Assembly (NCBI RefSeq): GCF_019431375.1
Contig: NZ_CP080267.1
Location: forward strand, 3,808,540 to 3,872,539
Length of the DNA: 64,000 bases
Direction of reading: 5' to 3'
Origin: Alcanivorax sp.
GTDB taxonomy: Bacteria > Pseudomonadota > Gammaproteobacteria > Pseudomonadales > Alcanivoracaceae
Part shown: positions 53,573-62,186 of the stretch, piece by piece
Layout of the letters: each line of letters opens with the position of its first letter
How positions within the stretch are numbered: position 1 is the stretch's first letter
The notes under the pieces: model-generated
Seen by the model: the letters and a program-made list of their open reading frames with translations, nothing else
What the model was told of the DNA's origin: nothing
Databases searched by the model: none
Position numbers and translations under genes: made by a program

Positions 53573-53956
53573 ATGCGAATCCTGCATACCATGCTGCGCG
53601 TAGGGGATCTGGATCGATCCGTGGCCTTTTATACCGAGGTGCTCGGCATGAAGGAGCTGCGCCGCAAGGAATACCCGGAAGGCCGCTTTACCAATGTCTT
53701 CGTGGGCTATCAGCCGGAATCCGAAGGGGCAGTGCTGGAGCTGACGTATAACTGGGACCAGAGCCGTTACGATCTGGGCGACGGTTACGGCCATGTGGCC
53801 CTGGCGGTGGACGACGTGTACGCTGCTTGTGAACGCATTCGCGAGCGGGGTGGGCGCATTACCCGCGAACCGGGCCCCATGAAGCATGGCAGCACCGTGC
53901 TGGCGTTTGTGGAAGACCCGGATGGTTACAAGATCGAACTGCTGGAAAGGGACTGA
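53573..53956 (+). CDS. gloA: lactoylglutathione lyase (glyoxalase I)
   Basis: 127 residues, one VOC domain pair. Metal ligands as in E. coli GloA: His5 (MRILHTMLRV), Glu in LELTYNW, His in GYGHVALAV, Glu in YKIELLE. LDRSVAFYTEVLGM and ITREPGPMKHG support it. Detoxifies methylglyoxal with glutathione; the absence of a long loop suggests Ni2+-type. Its stop touches the next start (TGATGG). Confidence 0.97.
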   Translation: MRILHTMLRVGDLDRSVAFYTEVLGMKELRRKEYPEGRFTNVFVGYQPESEGAVLELTYNWDQSRYDLGDGYGHVALAVDDVYAACERIRERGGRITREPGPMKHGSTVLAFVEDPDGYKIELLERD

Positions 53957-54405
53957 TGGGCTCTCCAATGGCAAGCAAGGTCACCGTCGGCTGGCGGGAG
54001 TGGGCAACCTTGCCCGAACTGGACATCGAAGCGATCAAGGTAAAGGTGGATACCGGGGCGCGCACCTCGGCGCTGCATGCCTTTCAGGTGGAAAGCTTCC
54101 AGCGTGACAACCGGGAATGGGTCCGCTTTTCCATCCACCCGATTCAAGGCCAGGACCAGGTTCGTCACTGTGAGGCGCCGGTGCTGGACCGCCGTGTCGT
54201 TACCGACTCCGGTGGGCACAAGGAAGAGCGCCCGGTGATCCGCACGGACATCGAACTGGGTGGCCGCCGCTGGCCCATCGAAATCACCCTGACCGACCGC
54301 GAAAACATGATATTCCGTATGCTGCTGGGCCGCACCGCCATGGGCGAGATTGTTGTCGATCCCACGGCATCTTTTCTATTAGGTGGAAACAAAGAGCAAC
54401 CATGA
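53956..54405 (+). CDS. rimB: retropepsin-like protease of the RimB / ATP-dependent zinc protease family
   Basis: 149 residues (COG4067-like). Key motif KVDTGARTSALHA near residue 28: DTGA is the aspartic-protease active-site signature; also VIRTDIELGGRRWPIEITLTDR and RMLLGRTAMG. Relatives are encoded next to rimK in pseudomonads and are thought to trim or regulate RimK-made modifications. Overlaps both gloA (1 bp) and rimK (4 bp), so tightly coupled. ATG at 53956 or at 53968 (MASKVTVGWREW) are both possible. Confidence 0.85.
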   Translation: MGSPMASKVTVGWREWATLPELDIEAIKVKVDTGARTSALHAFQVESFQRDNREWVRFSIHPIQGQDQVRHCEAPVLDRRVVTDSGGHKEERPVIRTDIELGGRRWPIEITLTDRENMIFRMLLGRTAMGEIVVDPTASFLLGGNKEQP

Positions 54406-55310
54406 AAATTGCCATTCTTTCGAGAAACAAGCGACTGTACTCCACCCGCCGACTGGTGGAAGCGGGCGAGGCTGCCGGCCATGAAATGCACGTGATCGAT
54501 ACCCTGCGTTGCTATATGAGCATGGTGTCCCACAAGCCGGAAATTCACTTCAAGGGTGAAGTACTGGAAGGCTTTGATGCGGTGATTCCCCGGATCGGCG
54601 CCTCCATCACCCAGTACGGCACGGCAGTATTGCGCCAGTTCGAAATGATGGGCGTCTTTCCGGTCAATGAATCCGTGGCCATCTCCCGTTCACGGGACAA
54701 GCTGCGTTCCCTGCAGCTGTTGTCCCGCAAAGGTGTGGGCTTGCCTATTACCGGCTTTGCCCACTCCCCGGATGATATTCCCGACCTGATCAACATGGTT
54801 CGCGGCGCGCCCCTGGTAATCAAGATGCTGGAGGGCACCCAGGGCATCGGTGTGGTGCTGGCGGAAACCCGCAAGGCGGCGGAATCGGTGATCGAGGCCT
54901 TCATGGGCCTCAACGTGTCGGTGATGGTGCAGGAGTACATCAAGGAAGCCGGCGGCGCCGACATTCGTTGTTTCGTGGTAGGGGGCAAGGTGATTGCTGC
55001 CATGAAACGCCAGGCCCTGCCCGGCGAATTCCGGTCCAACCTGCACCGTGGCGGCAGCGCCAGCCTGATCCGCATTACCCCGGAAGAGCGTGCCACCGCC
55101 GTGCGCGCTGCCCGTATCATGGGGCTGAATGTGGCCGGTGTGGATATCCTGCGCTCCAACCACGGCCCCCTGGTCATGGAAGTGAACTCCTCGCCGGGGC
55201 TGGAAGGGATCGAAACCTCCACCAATAAAGACGTGGCAGGCATGGTGATCAAGTTCATCGAAAAGGATGCGCGCCCCTATCGGACCCAGACAAAAGGCTC
55301 GAAGGGGTAA
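54402..55310 (+). CDS. rimK: ATP-grasp ligase RimK (glutamate ligase type)
   Basis: 302 residues. MKIAILSRNKRLYSTRRLVEA, then ATP-grasp elements: VIKMLEGTQGIGVVLAE, VMVQEYIKEAGGADIRCFVVGGKVIAAMKR, RGGSASLIRITPEERATAV and the Mg-binding LVMEVNSSPGLEGIE. RimK adds glutamates to the C-terminus of ribosomal protein S6 and can make poly-glutamate. Follows the retropepsin-like gene by ATGA overlap. Confidence 0.95.
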   Translation: MKIAILSRNKRLYSTRRLVEAGEAAGHEMHVIDTLRCYMSMVSHKPEIHFKGEVLEGFDAVIPRIGASITQYGTAVLRQFEMMGVFPVNESVAISRSRDKLRSLQLLSRKGVGLPITGFAHSPDDIPDLINMVRGAPLVIKMLEGTQGIGVVLAETRKAAESVIEAFMGLNVSVMVQEYIKEAGGADIRCFVVGGKVIAAMKRQALPGEFRSNLHRGGSASLIRITPEERATAVRAARIMGLNVAGVDILRSNHGPLVMEVNSSPGLEGIETSTNKDVAGMVIKFIEKDARPYRTQTKGSKG

Positions 55311-55323
55311 GGCCGTTAACGGC

Positions 55324-55351
55324 AGTGAATAGTTAACAGTGAATAGTTAAT
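55324..55351. repeat. heptad-repeat array after rimK
   Basis: AGTGAAT, AGTTAAC, AGTGAAT, AGTTAAT: the same words as the arrays near 37.8 kb and 41.3 kb. No complementary arm before the next gene. Confidence 0.8.
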
Positions 55352-55436
55352 AGCGAAAACCGTCTGGCCTTGCTGGTTTTCCGGCCTGTTGTCGGGGCCA
55401 TCAAGGGCGGTGCGCCGGTATTGGTTCGGGTAAAAA

Positions 55437-56495
55437 ATGAAAAACACGAAAGAACCCAAAGTATTGCCGTTTGAACTGGATGGCGTCAGCGTCAAGCCTG
55501 GCACCCGTGCCAAGGTGGAGCTGCCGTTGGCGCAGCTCTATACCCAGACGCCCCTGAACGTCCCCATCCATGTGATTCACGGGCGCAAGCCCGGGCCGGT
55601 GCTGATGGTCAGCGCGGCGATTCACGGTGACGAACTCAACGGGGTGGAAATCATCCGCCGCCTGCTGCGTCATTCTGCCCTGAAAAGCCTCAGTGGCACG
55701 CTGCTGGCGGTGCCGGTGGTCAACGTGTTTGGTTTCATTCACAAGACCCGCTATCTGCCGGACCGCCGGGACCTGAACCGCTGCTTCCCCGGCTCTGAAA
55801 CCGGCAGCCTGGGCGCTCGCATGGCCTGGCAGTTCAAAAGCCAGGTGCTGGATCGGGCTACCCATGCGGTGGACCTGCATACCGGCGCTGTGCACCGGGC
55901 CAACCTGCCGCAGATCCGCGCCGACCTGTCCAACGACGACACCGCCGCCATGGCCAACGCCTTCGGCGTGCCGGTGGTGATCAACTCGGTGCTGGGTGAG
56001 GGCACCCTGCGGGAAGTGGCCGAAGCCCAGGGCATCCCGGTGATTACCTACGAGGCCGGCGAGGCCCTGCGTTTCGACGAGTCCTGCATCCGCGCCGGCG
56101 TCAAAGGTGTGCTCAACATCCTTCAGCACCTTGGCATGACCGGCGCTCGCCGCGCCAAGGTGCCCAGCGAGCCCTATATCGCCCGTTCCTCAAGCTGGGT
56201 GCGCGCCGAGCGCGATGGCGTTTTCCTGCCGCTGGTGGCGCTGGGGGCCTGGATCAAGAAAGACGACCTGATCGGCCGTATCTCCAGTCCCTTCGGTGGT
56301 GATGACGTCAACATTCACTCCCCAGCCGCCGGCATCCTGGTGGGGCGCAACAATATGCCCCTGGTGAACGAAGGCGAAGCCCTCTACCACATCGCTCGCT
56401 TCGAGGAAGTCAGCGAAGTGGCACAGTCCCTGGAAGTGTTCACCAGCGATATCGAAAAGGGCCCAACCCTGTCGGGCGAGCCGCCGATCGTGTAA
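55437..56495 (+). CDS. succinylglutamate desuccinylase/aspartoacylase-family zinc hydrolase
   Basis: 352 residues. Zn2+ site: HGDELNG (His, Glu) near residue 63 and the later His in VDLHTGAVHRANLPQI; RDLNRCFPGS is the substrate-binding loop. This is the M14-like AstE/AspA fold, which removes acyl groups from, or peptides ending in, Asp/Glu. A C-terminal biotinyl-like beta domain is present (RISSPFGGDDVNIHSPAAGILVG). Same strand as rimB-rimK after a heptad array, and a similar trio of genes suggests a shared role in glutamate-tail chemistry (inference). It is not astE of arginine catabolism: no ast genes nearby. Confidence 0.9.
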   Translation: MKNTKEPKVLPFELDGVSVKPGTRAKVELPLAQLYTQTPLNVPIHVIHGRKPGPVLMVSAAIHGDELNGVEIIRRLLRHSALKSLSGTLLAVPVVNVFGFIHKTRYLPDRRDLNRCFPGSETGSLGARMAWQFKSQVLDRATHAVDLHTGAVHRANLPQIRADLSNDDTAAMANAFGVPVVINSVLGEGTLREVAEAQGIPVITYEAGEALRFDESCIRAGVKGVLNILQHLGMTGARRAKVPSEPYIARSSSWVRAERDGVFLPLVALGAWIKKDDLIGRISSPFGGDDVNIHSPAAGILVGRNNMPLVNEGEALYHIARFEEVSEVAQSLEVFTSDIEKGPTLSGEPPIV

Positions 56496-56577
56496 TGCGG
56501 GAAGGGCGAGGGCGCCAGGCCGACTTGTACGGAGGCCATGGCACAATCGCAGGAATGCCACGAAAAGGGACACTGCC

Positions 56578-57777
56578 GTGAGAACTGTTGCCACCCCATT
56601 GCGTTACATCCCGTTCCGTCGCAAGGATATTGTGGCCATGTGCCTGGCGGAGGAAGGCCTCACGGCGGAACAGGCGGACCAGTTCCAACGATTGGCGGAG
56701 CAGCTGCAGGTGACGCTGCACCAGCATTTTCATTCCCGACAGGAAGCCCTCAAGGAGGCCTATCTGGCCGTGAATCCTCAGGCCCGGTTGCTGGACAGCG
56801 GTCTTTTGAGAGAGACCCCGGAAGACCTGAAAACCTTGCTGGGAGAGCTGCTGGAGCAGGCGAATTACGAGCCGGTGACCGAGGAGGATCTGGCGGCGGC
56901 GCTGGAAGAGGCCTCCTTGTTCAAGGTGCGGTTGCAGGTGGACTTTTCCCGGTTCGAGGAGGTGCTGCTTTACAGCCGCGGGCAGAGCCAGCGCACGGAA
57001 ACCCTCAAGCTGCTGTGGGGCCTGTACCGCAAGGAGGTCACTTTTACTCATTACGACAACGTGGCCCTGTACCTGAAGGTGCCGCCGGAAGAGGGAGAAG
57101 AGGGCGCTGGGGAGCGGGTTTATCTCAAGCTGTTCGAGAATGTGCCCAAGGCGGATATCGAGATGCTGTTCCCGGAAACCCAGGTACGCATGCGCAATAT
57201 CGACAAGCTGCTGATCGGGGTGCCGGCGCTGGTGGGTGGTGGCGTGATGCTGACCACCAAGCTGGGGGCCACATTGCTGCTGCTCGGTTCGTTGCTCGGT
57301 TTCTGGCTGGGAATGCATGCCGAGCCGGTGACGCTGGACAAGGCGGCACTGCTGGCGCTGCTGGCAGGGCTGGGCACCCTGGCAGGTTTCATCTGGAAAC
57401 AGGTGAAAAACTTCCGTACCCGCAAACTGCAATTTGTGCAGACCCTGACCCGGAATCTCTACTTCAAGAATGTGGCGAACAATGCCAGCGTCATCTATCA
57501 GCTGGTGGATGAGGCCGAGGAAGAAGAGAGCAAGGAGACCCTGCTGGCCTACTACTTTCTTTTGGTTGCTGGCGAGCCGCTGTCCGCGGGAGAACTGGAC
57601 GAGCGGATTGAGCAGTGGTTTGCCGAGCGCTGGCAGTATCGTCTGGATTTTGAAATCAGCGATGCGCTGGCCAAGCTGGAGCGGTTGGAGCTGGCCCGCC
57701 GTGAGAATGGTAATGGCTGGCGGGCTTGCCCGCTGGAGCAGGTATTGGCGGTGGTTGGCCCCGGCAGCGGGGCATAA
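56578..57777 (+). CDS. TMEM143/DUF3754-like membrane protein
   Basis: 399 residues starting with GTG. Hydrophilic N-terminal ~215 residues with YIPFRRKDIVAMCL and the family core DNVALYLKVPP and LKLFENVPKADIEMLFPETQVRMRNIDKLLIGVPALVGG. Then two close helices (GATLLLLGSLLGFWLGM, ALLALLAGLGTLAGFIW), and after RTRKLQFVQTLTRNLYFKNVANNASVIYQLVDEAEEEESKE a C-terminal regulatory-like part. Similar proteins exist in bacteria and as TMEM143 in mitochondria; function unknown. Same strand as the preceding hydrolase, 82 bp on. Confidence 0.75.
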   Translation: MRTVATPLRYIPFRRKDIVAMCLAEEGLTAEQADQFQRLAEQLQVTLHQHFHSRQEALKEAYLAVNPQARLLDSGLLRETPEDLKTLLGELLEQANYEPVTEEDLAAALEEASLFKVRLQVDFSRFEEVLLYSRGQSQRTETLKLLWGLYRKEVTFTHYDNVALYLKVPPEEGEEGAGERVYLKLFENVPKADIEMLFPETQVRMRNIDKLLIGVPALVGGGVMLTTKLGATLLLLGSLLGFWLGMHAEPVTLDKAALLALLAGLGTLAGFIWKQVKNFRTRKLQFVQTLTRNLYFKNVANNASVIYQLVDEAEEEESKETLLAYYFLLVAGEPLSAGELDERIEQWFAERWQYRLDFEISDALAKLERLELARRENGNGWRACPLEQVLAVVGPGSGA

Positions 57778-58043
57778 CCCGACCTTCCGGGCTTCTGGCG
57801 GTTTTCCTGGGCTTTTGTCATCGGTCCGTCGGTGGGTTCTTCAGCCGCCTGTTTCTCAGCGACAATCATGGCCGCGGCCTGCGACATCTCTCTGTCGCCG
57901 GGATCTTAAGAGCTAATCCTTCATAAATGCAAATATACGCATAATTCTGTCCGTCATTATTGTCGGGCCGACCTCTGGCTAATCCTCTGCTATACTGCGC
58001 CGCGATATGGATACCCTGTTGATTGAGCATTTGGAGTAAATAG
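57778..58043 (+). promoter_or_regulatory. intergenic region with sat promoter
   Basis: 266 bp, falling in GC toward sat. TATACT at ~57992 is a good -10; the -35 is weak (CCGACC at 17 bp), suggesting activator dependence, as for a sulfate-assimilation gene. Ribosome site TTGGAG lies before the sat ATG. Nothing else recognisable. Confidence 0.45.
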
Positions 58044-59249
58044 ATGGTCGCTTTGGTCAAGCCGCATGGTGCGGACGCATTGAAACCCCTGTACGTCGCC
58101 GATGAAGATGCCCGCGTTGCCCTGCAGCATGAAGCGGAATCTCTGCCTTCAGTGGTAATCAGCTCGGCAGCTGCCGCCAATGCGGTGATGATGGCTGCCG
58201 GTTATTTCACCCCGCTGACGGGCTACATGAACAAGGCTGACATGCTGTCAGTGGCCGACAACATGACCACCGCCGATGGCCTGTTCTGGCCGGTGCCGAT
58301 CGTCAATATGCTGAAGGATGTCAGCGCCATTGAAGGGGCCAAGCGCATTGCCCTGCGTGACCCCAATGTGGACGGCCAGCCGGTGATTGCGGTGATGGAT
58401 GTGGCGGCCATCGAGGAAGCGTCTGATGCTGAACTGGAAGCCGTTGCCGAGCAGGTTTTCGCTACCAACGACAAGGAACACCCGGGCGTGGCCAACTTCC
58501 TGGCTGCCGGCAACTTTATTGTGTCCGGCGATATCCAGGTCCTGAACTACTCCTATTTCGCCGACGACTTCCCCGATACCTTCCGCACCGCGGTTTCCAT
58601 TCGCAACGAGTTTGTCGAGCGTGGCTGGAACAATGTGGTTGCTTTCCAGACCCGTAACCCGATGCACCGCGCCCATGAAGAACTGTGCCGCATGGCCCAG
58701 GAGGCGTTGAATGCCGACGGTATCCTGATTCATATGCTGCTGGGCAAATTGAAGAAGGGGGATATTCCGGCCGACGTGCGTGATGCCGCTATCCGTAAAA
58801 TGGTGGAAGTGTACTTCCCGCCCAATACCGTGATGATCACCGGGTACGGTTTTGACATGCTCTACGCTGGTCCGCGTGAAGCTGTGCTGCATGCGGTATT
58901 CCGCCAGAACTGCGGTTGCAGCCATTTGATTGTTGGCCGTGACCACGCCGGTGTCGGCGATTATTACGGCGCTTTCGACGCACAAACCATCTTCCAGGAA
59001 AAAGTGCCGGCTGGCGCACTGGAAATTAAAATCTTCGAGGCCGACCACACCGCCTATTCGAAGAAGCTGGATCGCGTGGTGATGATGCGCGATGTGCCTG
59101 ATCACACCAAGGACGACTTTGTTCTGCTGTCAGGGACCAAGGTGCGCGAGATGTTGGGCCAGGGCATTGCGCCCCCGCCGGAATTCTCCCGTCCGGAAGT
59201 GGCACAGATCCTGATGGATTATTACCAGGCGCTGGACGCCGGGAAGTAA
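58044..59249 (+). CDS. sat: ATP sulfurylase (sulfate adenylyltransferase, single-chain type)
   Basis: 401 residues. PUA-like N-terminal part (FTPLTGYMNKADML), catalytic QTRNPMHRAHEELCRMA (HxxH-type ATP site), GYGFDMLYAGPREAVLHAVFRQNCGCSHLIVGRDHAGVGDYYG and YSKKLDRVVMMRDVP, ending VREMLGQGIAPPPEFSRPEVAQIL. Makes APS from sulfate and ATP. This homo-oligomeric type replaces the CysDN heterodimer of enterics. No APS kinase domain and no other cys genes nearby. Confidence 0.95.
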   Translation: MVALVKPHGADALKPLYVADEDARVALQHEAESLPSVVISSAAAANAVMMAAGYFTPLTGYMNKADMLSVADNMTTADGLFWPVPIVNMLKDVSAIEGAKRIALRDPNVDGQPVIAVMDVAAIEEASDAELEAVAEQVFATNDKEHPGVANFLAAGNFIVSGDIQVLNYSYFADDFPDTFRTAVSIRNEFVERGWNNVVAFQTRNPMHRAHEELCRMAQEALNADGILIHMLLGKLKKGDIPADVRDAAIRKMVEVYFPPNTVMITGYGFDMLYAGPREAVLHAVFRQNCGCSHLIVGRDHAGVGDYYGAFDAQTIFQEKVPAGALEIKIFEADHTAYSKKLDRVVMMRDVPDHTKDDFVLLSGTKVREMLGQGIAPPPEFSRPEVAQILMDYYQALDAGK

Positions 59250-59285
59250 TCCGCCCAGAGCGTATCCGCGCTCAATGTGCATCGT

Positions 59286-59313
59286 AAAAAAGCCTCTTTT
59301 TAGAGGCTTTTTT
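59286..59313 (+). terminator. terminator after sat
   Basis: AAAAAAGCCTCT-TTTT-AGAGGCTTTTTT symmetric hairpin with A- and T-runs, so it can work on both strands. The following ~290 bp to the next gene hold no recognised feature. Confidence 0.92.
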
Positions 59314-59608
59314 CGTTTCCGGTTTATGCTGCGGCCCCGTGACTGATGGGCCTCAACGTTGCTGCTGGCGAGACGAGAGTGATTGTTGACGGCCGTGCCC
59401 CTCTTGGCGCAGGCAATGGTCACGACAGCACGGAATTTCCCCTGGCGGCTGTGTGCCCCTGGACTGATGACGCCGAGCAGCGGCAGCAAATAACCGATGT
59501 GCCTGCGTTTTTGCGGGCCAATATGAGGTAAAATCCCGCCCATTCATTTTTCCGGGTGCCGCGTTTCACTGGTGGACACCCCGTTGGCAGAGTGTAAAGG
59601 GACAGGTT

Positions 59609-60514
59609 ATGGCCGTTATTGTGGTCTGTTTGCTGGTCTATGTGGGCTGCATCGTGTTTATCCGGGTGCGTAACCGGGAGCCGTTTGGCCTCAAGCGCCA
59701 GCTTTCGGATTTTTCCACCTTCATGGTGCCGTTCAATATTCCGGCTTACTTGCTGTCGAAAGTGCCCACCACGCCCCGCATCGGGCTGGACCATTTCCCC
59801 GAGCTGCAGCTGATTGAGGATAACTGGGAAACCATCCGCGACGAGGCGCTGGCCTTGTACCATGGTGGCAATATCACCGCCAAGGAAGACCTGCCGGCCA
59901 GCAGTTTTTACAAGGACAACCGCTGGACCAGCTTTTACCTGAAGGTCTACGACAACAAGCTGCCATCTGCTTATGCGCTGGCGCCGAAAACCATGGCCTT
60001 GCTGGATCAACTACCGTCCATGAACATTGCCCTGTTTGCGGTGCTGATGCCGGGCAAGAAGCTTAATCGCCACCACGATCCGTTTGCCTACACCCTGCGT
60101 TATTCCATGGGCTTGAGCACGCCCAACGATGAGGGCTGTGGGCTGACAGTGAACGAGGACGACTATATCTGGCGGGATGGTGACAGCATCATCTTCGACG
60201 AAACCTACATCCATTCCGCCTGGAACCGCACCGATACCCCGCGCATCATCCTGATGACCGATGTGGATCGGCCCATGAAATGGAAGTGGGTGCGGAAGGT
60301 GTACTGGTACTTCGGTTGGTTCTTCAACCGCCTGTTCTTCATCGACAACCTGGATAGCAGCCATACCGGAGTTGGTAACAAGCTGGGCAAAGGGGTGATT
60401 GCCTACAAGGGGTTCCTGAAATCCGTAAAGCGGAAAAACAAACCCTTCTACGTGACCGCCAAGTGGACAGTGGTGCTGGCGGTGCTGGGTAGTATTGGTT
60501 ACCAGCTGGTGTAG
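59609..60514 (+). CDS. lpxO: LpxO-like Fe2+/2-oxoglutarate lipid A hydroxylase
   Basis: 301 residues, same as LpxO (302). N-terminal membrane helix VIVVCLLVYVGCIVFIRV, then SFYLKVYDNKLPSAYALAPKT, the iron site NRHHDPFAYTLRYSMGL (HxD) and DETYIHSAWNRTDTPRIILMTD (distal His and 2-oxoglutarate Arg), and a hydrophobic tail YVTAKWTVVLAVLGSIGY. LpxO hydroxylates the 2-position of a lipid A acyl chain at the inner membrane. Related aspartyl beta-hydroxylases share the core, so symbol is by similarity of length and motifs. Confidence 0.85.
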   Translation: MAVIVVCLLVYVGCIVFIRVRNREPFGLKRQLSDFSTFMVPFNIPAYLLSKVPTTPRIGLDHFPELQLIEDNWETIRDEALALYHGGNITAKEDLPASSFYKDNRWTSFYLKVYDNKLPSAYALAPKTMALLDQLPSMNIALFAVLMPGKKLNRHHDPFAYTLRYSMGLSTPNDEGCGLTVNEDDYIWRDGDSIIFDETYIHSAWNRTDTPRIILMTDVDRPMKWKWVRKVYWYFGWFFNRLFFIDNLDSSHTGVGNKLGKGVIAYKGFLKSVKRKNKPFYVTAKWTVVLAVLGSIGYQLV

Positions 60515-60626
60515 TTCCACGGAAAAATAAACTGCCGAATGGTCGTGATTTTGCGGCTGGTTGGTTTGGGAGGATTGCCCGATCGTGCCAACATGCCGGT
60601 GAACACATCGGTAAGGGATAACAACA

Positions 60627-61163
60627 ATGATAAGGAACATCATTGCCTCGACCTTTCTGGTCTGGGCCAGTGTCGGGGTGACCAGCGCAGACGTGACGGT
60701 GGCGCCGGCGGGGGCATTCTCAGCCAGTGGCAAGCTGGCCATGAAAAAAGGCGCCATTCCGGTCAGTTGTCATACCACGTTTAACGGCCAGGTCAGCGAA
60801 CAGGGGGCGATCCGGGTCACCGAGGTCATCTTCGGCGGCATGAATCCATTGTGCAAAAGCATCAAGGCACTGGCGCTGCCCTGGCAGGGGCAGGTGGATA
60901 ACCCGGGGCGACTCACCGTGGACGATATGCAGGTCAAGGTCAGGGTGCCGCTATTGGGCGGCATTTGCGGTCCGGGGCCGGTGACCCTGGCCTGGGGCAA
61001 TACGGATGGTTCAGCCACGTTTGATGCGGTGACCCTGGGCCCGGACTGTGCCATGGACGGGACCATGGTCACCACGCCTCAGGTGGATATTCGCTCTGCC
61101 AGTCAGTCTGGCCGCTCTGCGGAAAAGGGGCGTCAGCCCGGTGCCAGCCAGGGCGCCAGTTAA
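60627..61163 (+). CDS. secreted PraB-like protein (alkane-oxidation activator family, tentative)
   Basis: 178 residues. Signal peptide MIRNIIASTFLVWASVGVTS, then a small beta-rich domain VTVAPAGAFSASGKLAMKKG, four cysteines (VSCHTTF, NPLCKSI, GGICGPG, GPDCAMDG) in a pattern remembered from PraB proteins of alkane-degrading Pseudomonas and Alcanivorax. The tail (RSASQSGRSAEKGRQPGASQ) is low complexity. PraB is reported to promote alkane use and hydrophobic surface growth; here function is inferred only from resemblance. Confidence 0.6.
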   Translation: MIRNIIASTFLVWASVGVTSADVTVAPAGAFSASGKLAMKKGAIPVSCHTTFNGQVSEQGAIRVTEVIFGGMNPLCKSIKALALPWQGQVDNPGRLTVDDMQVKVRVPLLGGICGPGPVTLAWGNTDGSATFDAVTLGPDCAMDGTMVTTPQVDIRSASQSGRSAEKGRQPGASQGAS

Positions 61164-61191
61164 CCGGCGATTAATTACCAAAGACCGATTT

Positions 61192-61256
61192 ACCACAGAG
61201 GGCACAGAGATCACTGAGGGAAAGCCGCGTTTTCTCTGTGTGCTCTGTGCTCTGGA
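61192..61256. repeat. 9-base-word inverted repeat element (CACAGAG type)
   Basis: Left arm: ACCACAGAG, GGCACAGAG, ATCACTGAG. Right arm: CTCTGTGTG, CTCTGTGCT, CTGG, the reverse-complement style. A ~15-bp spacer lies between. Same build as the heptad elements but period 9. Similar CACAGAG repeats are known in many unrelated bacterial genomes. Confidence 0.75.
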
Positions 61257-61438
61257 GTGAAAATGCTTTTGATTCAGGCTTACGCGACGTTGCCAGGGCC
61301 TGTTTCATAGCCGGGTTCATAATCGCCATCGTATAGGCTTTGTTATTCCGGCCCGATCGGCGTTTCCCCTCGGGCCAACGCCCCGCTATCATGAGTTTTT
61401 TCAGTGACAGCAACTGTTTGCAAGGCAAGGACATAACA

Positions 61439-62113
61439 ATGCAGAACGTGGTGGCGATTCCCGCTAACCCGGCGCTGGTCAACAGCACCGAAGACTTCCT
61501 TCATGCCGTCGAGCACGATCGTAAAGACAGCGCCGAGAAATTCATCCATATGGTGGATCACCTCACCGACCGGATTCTCAGCCTGTTTCTGGTAGAGCCG
61601 GCCAATATGACCGAGCTGTCCGGTGGCCAGAAGAAAGTGATCGACTTTGCCGTGTCCACCGCCGGTAAGGCATCCAGCATGCTCACCCGCCAGATCTTCA
61701 AGAAAGTCACCAACGCGGAATTCGCTCCGGTGGTGAAGAATGTGAAGGCCATGTACTGGCAGGCCGGTGACGACAACGACAACCACGCCAGCATCGCTTT
61801 CCCGGTGGAAGACAGCTTCGCTGAGGATTTCCGCAAGGCCACCGAGCTGTGTGCGGCGGGCAAGGGCACCGAAGACGTAGCCCTGGTCACCCGGGTGATG
61901 AGCGCCATGTCCGACAAGATCATCGATGAAGTCTTTGTCGCCAACACCAAGGAAGTGAAAATCGGCTTTGTCACCCAGAAGGCCCTGAATGTGGGCATTG
62001 ATGGCAGCCGCAAGGCCGTGCACGCAGTGAACAACAAGGTGCTCAAGGACCTGAGCGATGACGAACTGAAAGGCTATATGGCCCACTATCAGGGGCTGCT
62101 GCGGCAACGATAA
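61439..62113 (+). CDS. hypothetical protein, predominantly helical
   Basis: 224 residues; ATG at 61439 follows AAGGACATAACA, while a longer frame has no ribosome site. No signal peptide. Helical throughout, with FLHAVEHDRKDSAEKFIHMVDHLTDRILSLFLVEP, KVIDFAVSTAGKASSMLTRQIFKKVTNAEFAPVV and a C-terminal LSDDELKGYMAHYQGLLRQR. Not recognised. It may belong to genus-specific cytosolic proteins. A strong terminator and heptad array follow. Confidence 0.8.
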   Translation: MQNVVAIPANPALVNSTEDFLHAVEHDRKDSAEKFIHMVDHLTDRILSLFLVEPANMTELSGGQKKVIDFAVSTAGKASSMLTRQIFKKVTNAEFAPVVKNVKAMYWQAGDDNDNHASIAFPVEDSFAEDFRKATELCAAGKGTEDVALVTRVMSAMSDKIIDEVFVANTKEVKIGFVTQKALNVGIDGSRKAVHAVNNKVLKDLSDDELKGYMAHYQGLLRQR

Positions 62114-62120
62114 GCGAATT

Positions 62121-62155
62121 AGCTACGAGCTTCTAGCTACGAGCTAGAAGCTAGA
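62121..62155. repeat. heptad-repeat array at end of hypothetical gene
   Basis: AGCTACG, AGCTTCT, AGCTACG, AGCTAGA, AGCTAGA, continuing directly into the A-run of the terminator. The words themselves contain the palindrome AGCT, so one array can fold on itself. Confidence 0.85.
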
Positions 62156-62184
62156 AAAAAGGCGCCTTACAGGCGCCTTTTTTC
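62155..62184. terminator. bidirectional terminator between hypothetical gene and rhlE
   Basis: AAAAAAGGCGCC-TTACA-GGCGCCTTTTTT: symmetric, serves both convergent genes; it is 2 bp from the rhlE stop. Confidence 0.93.
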
Positions 62185-62186
62185 GT

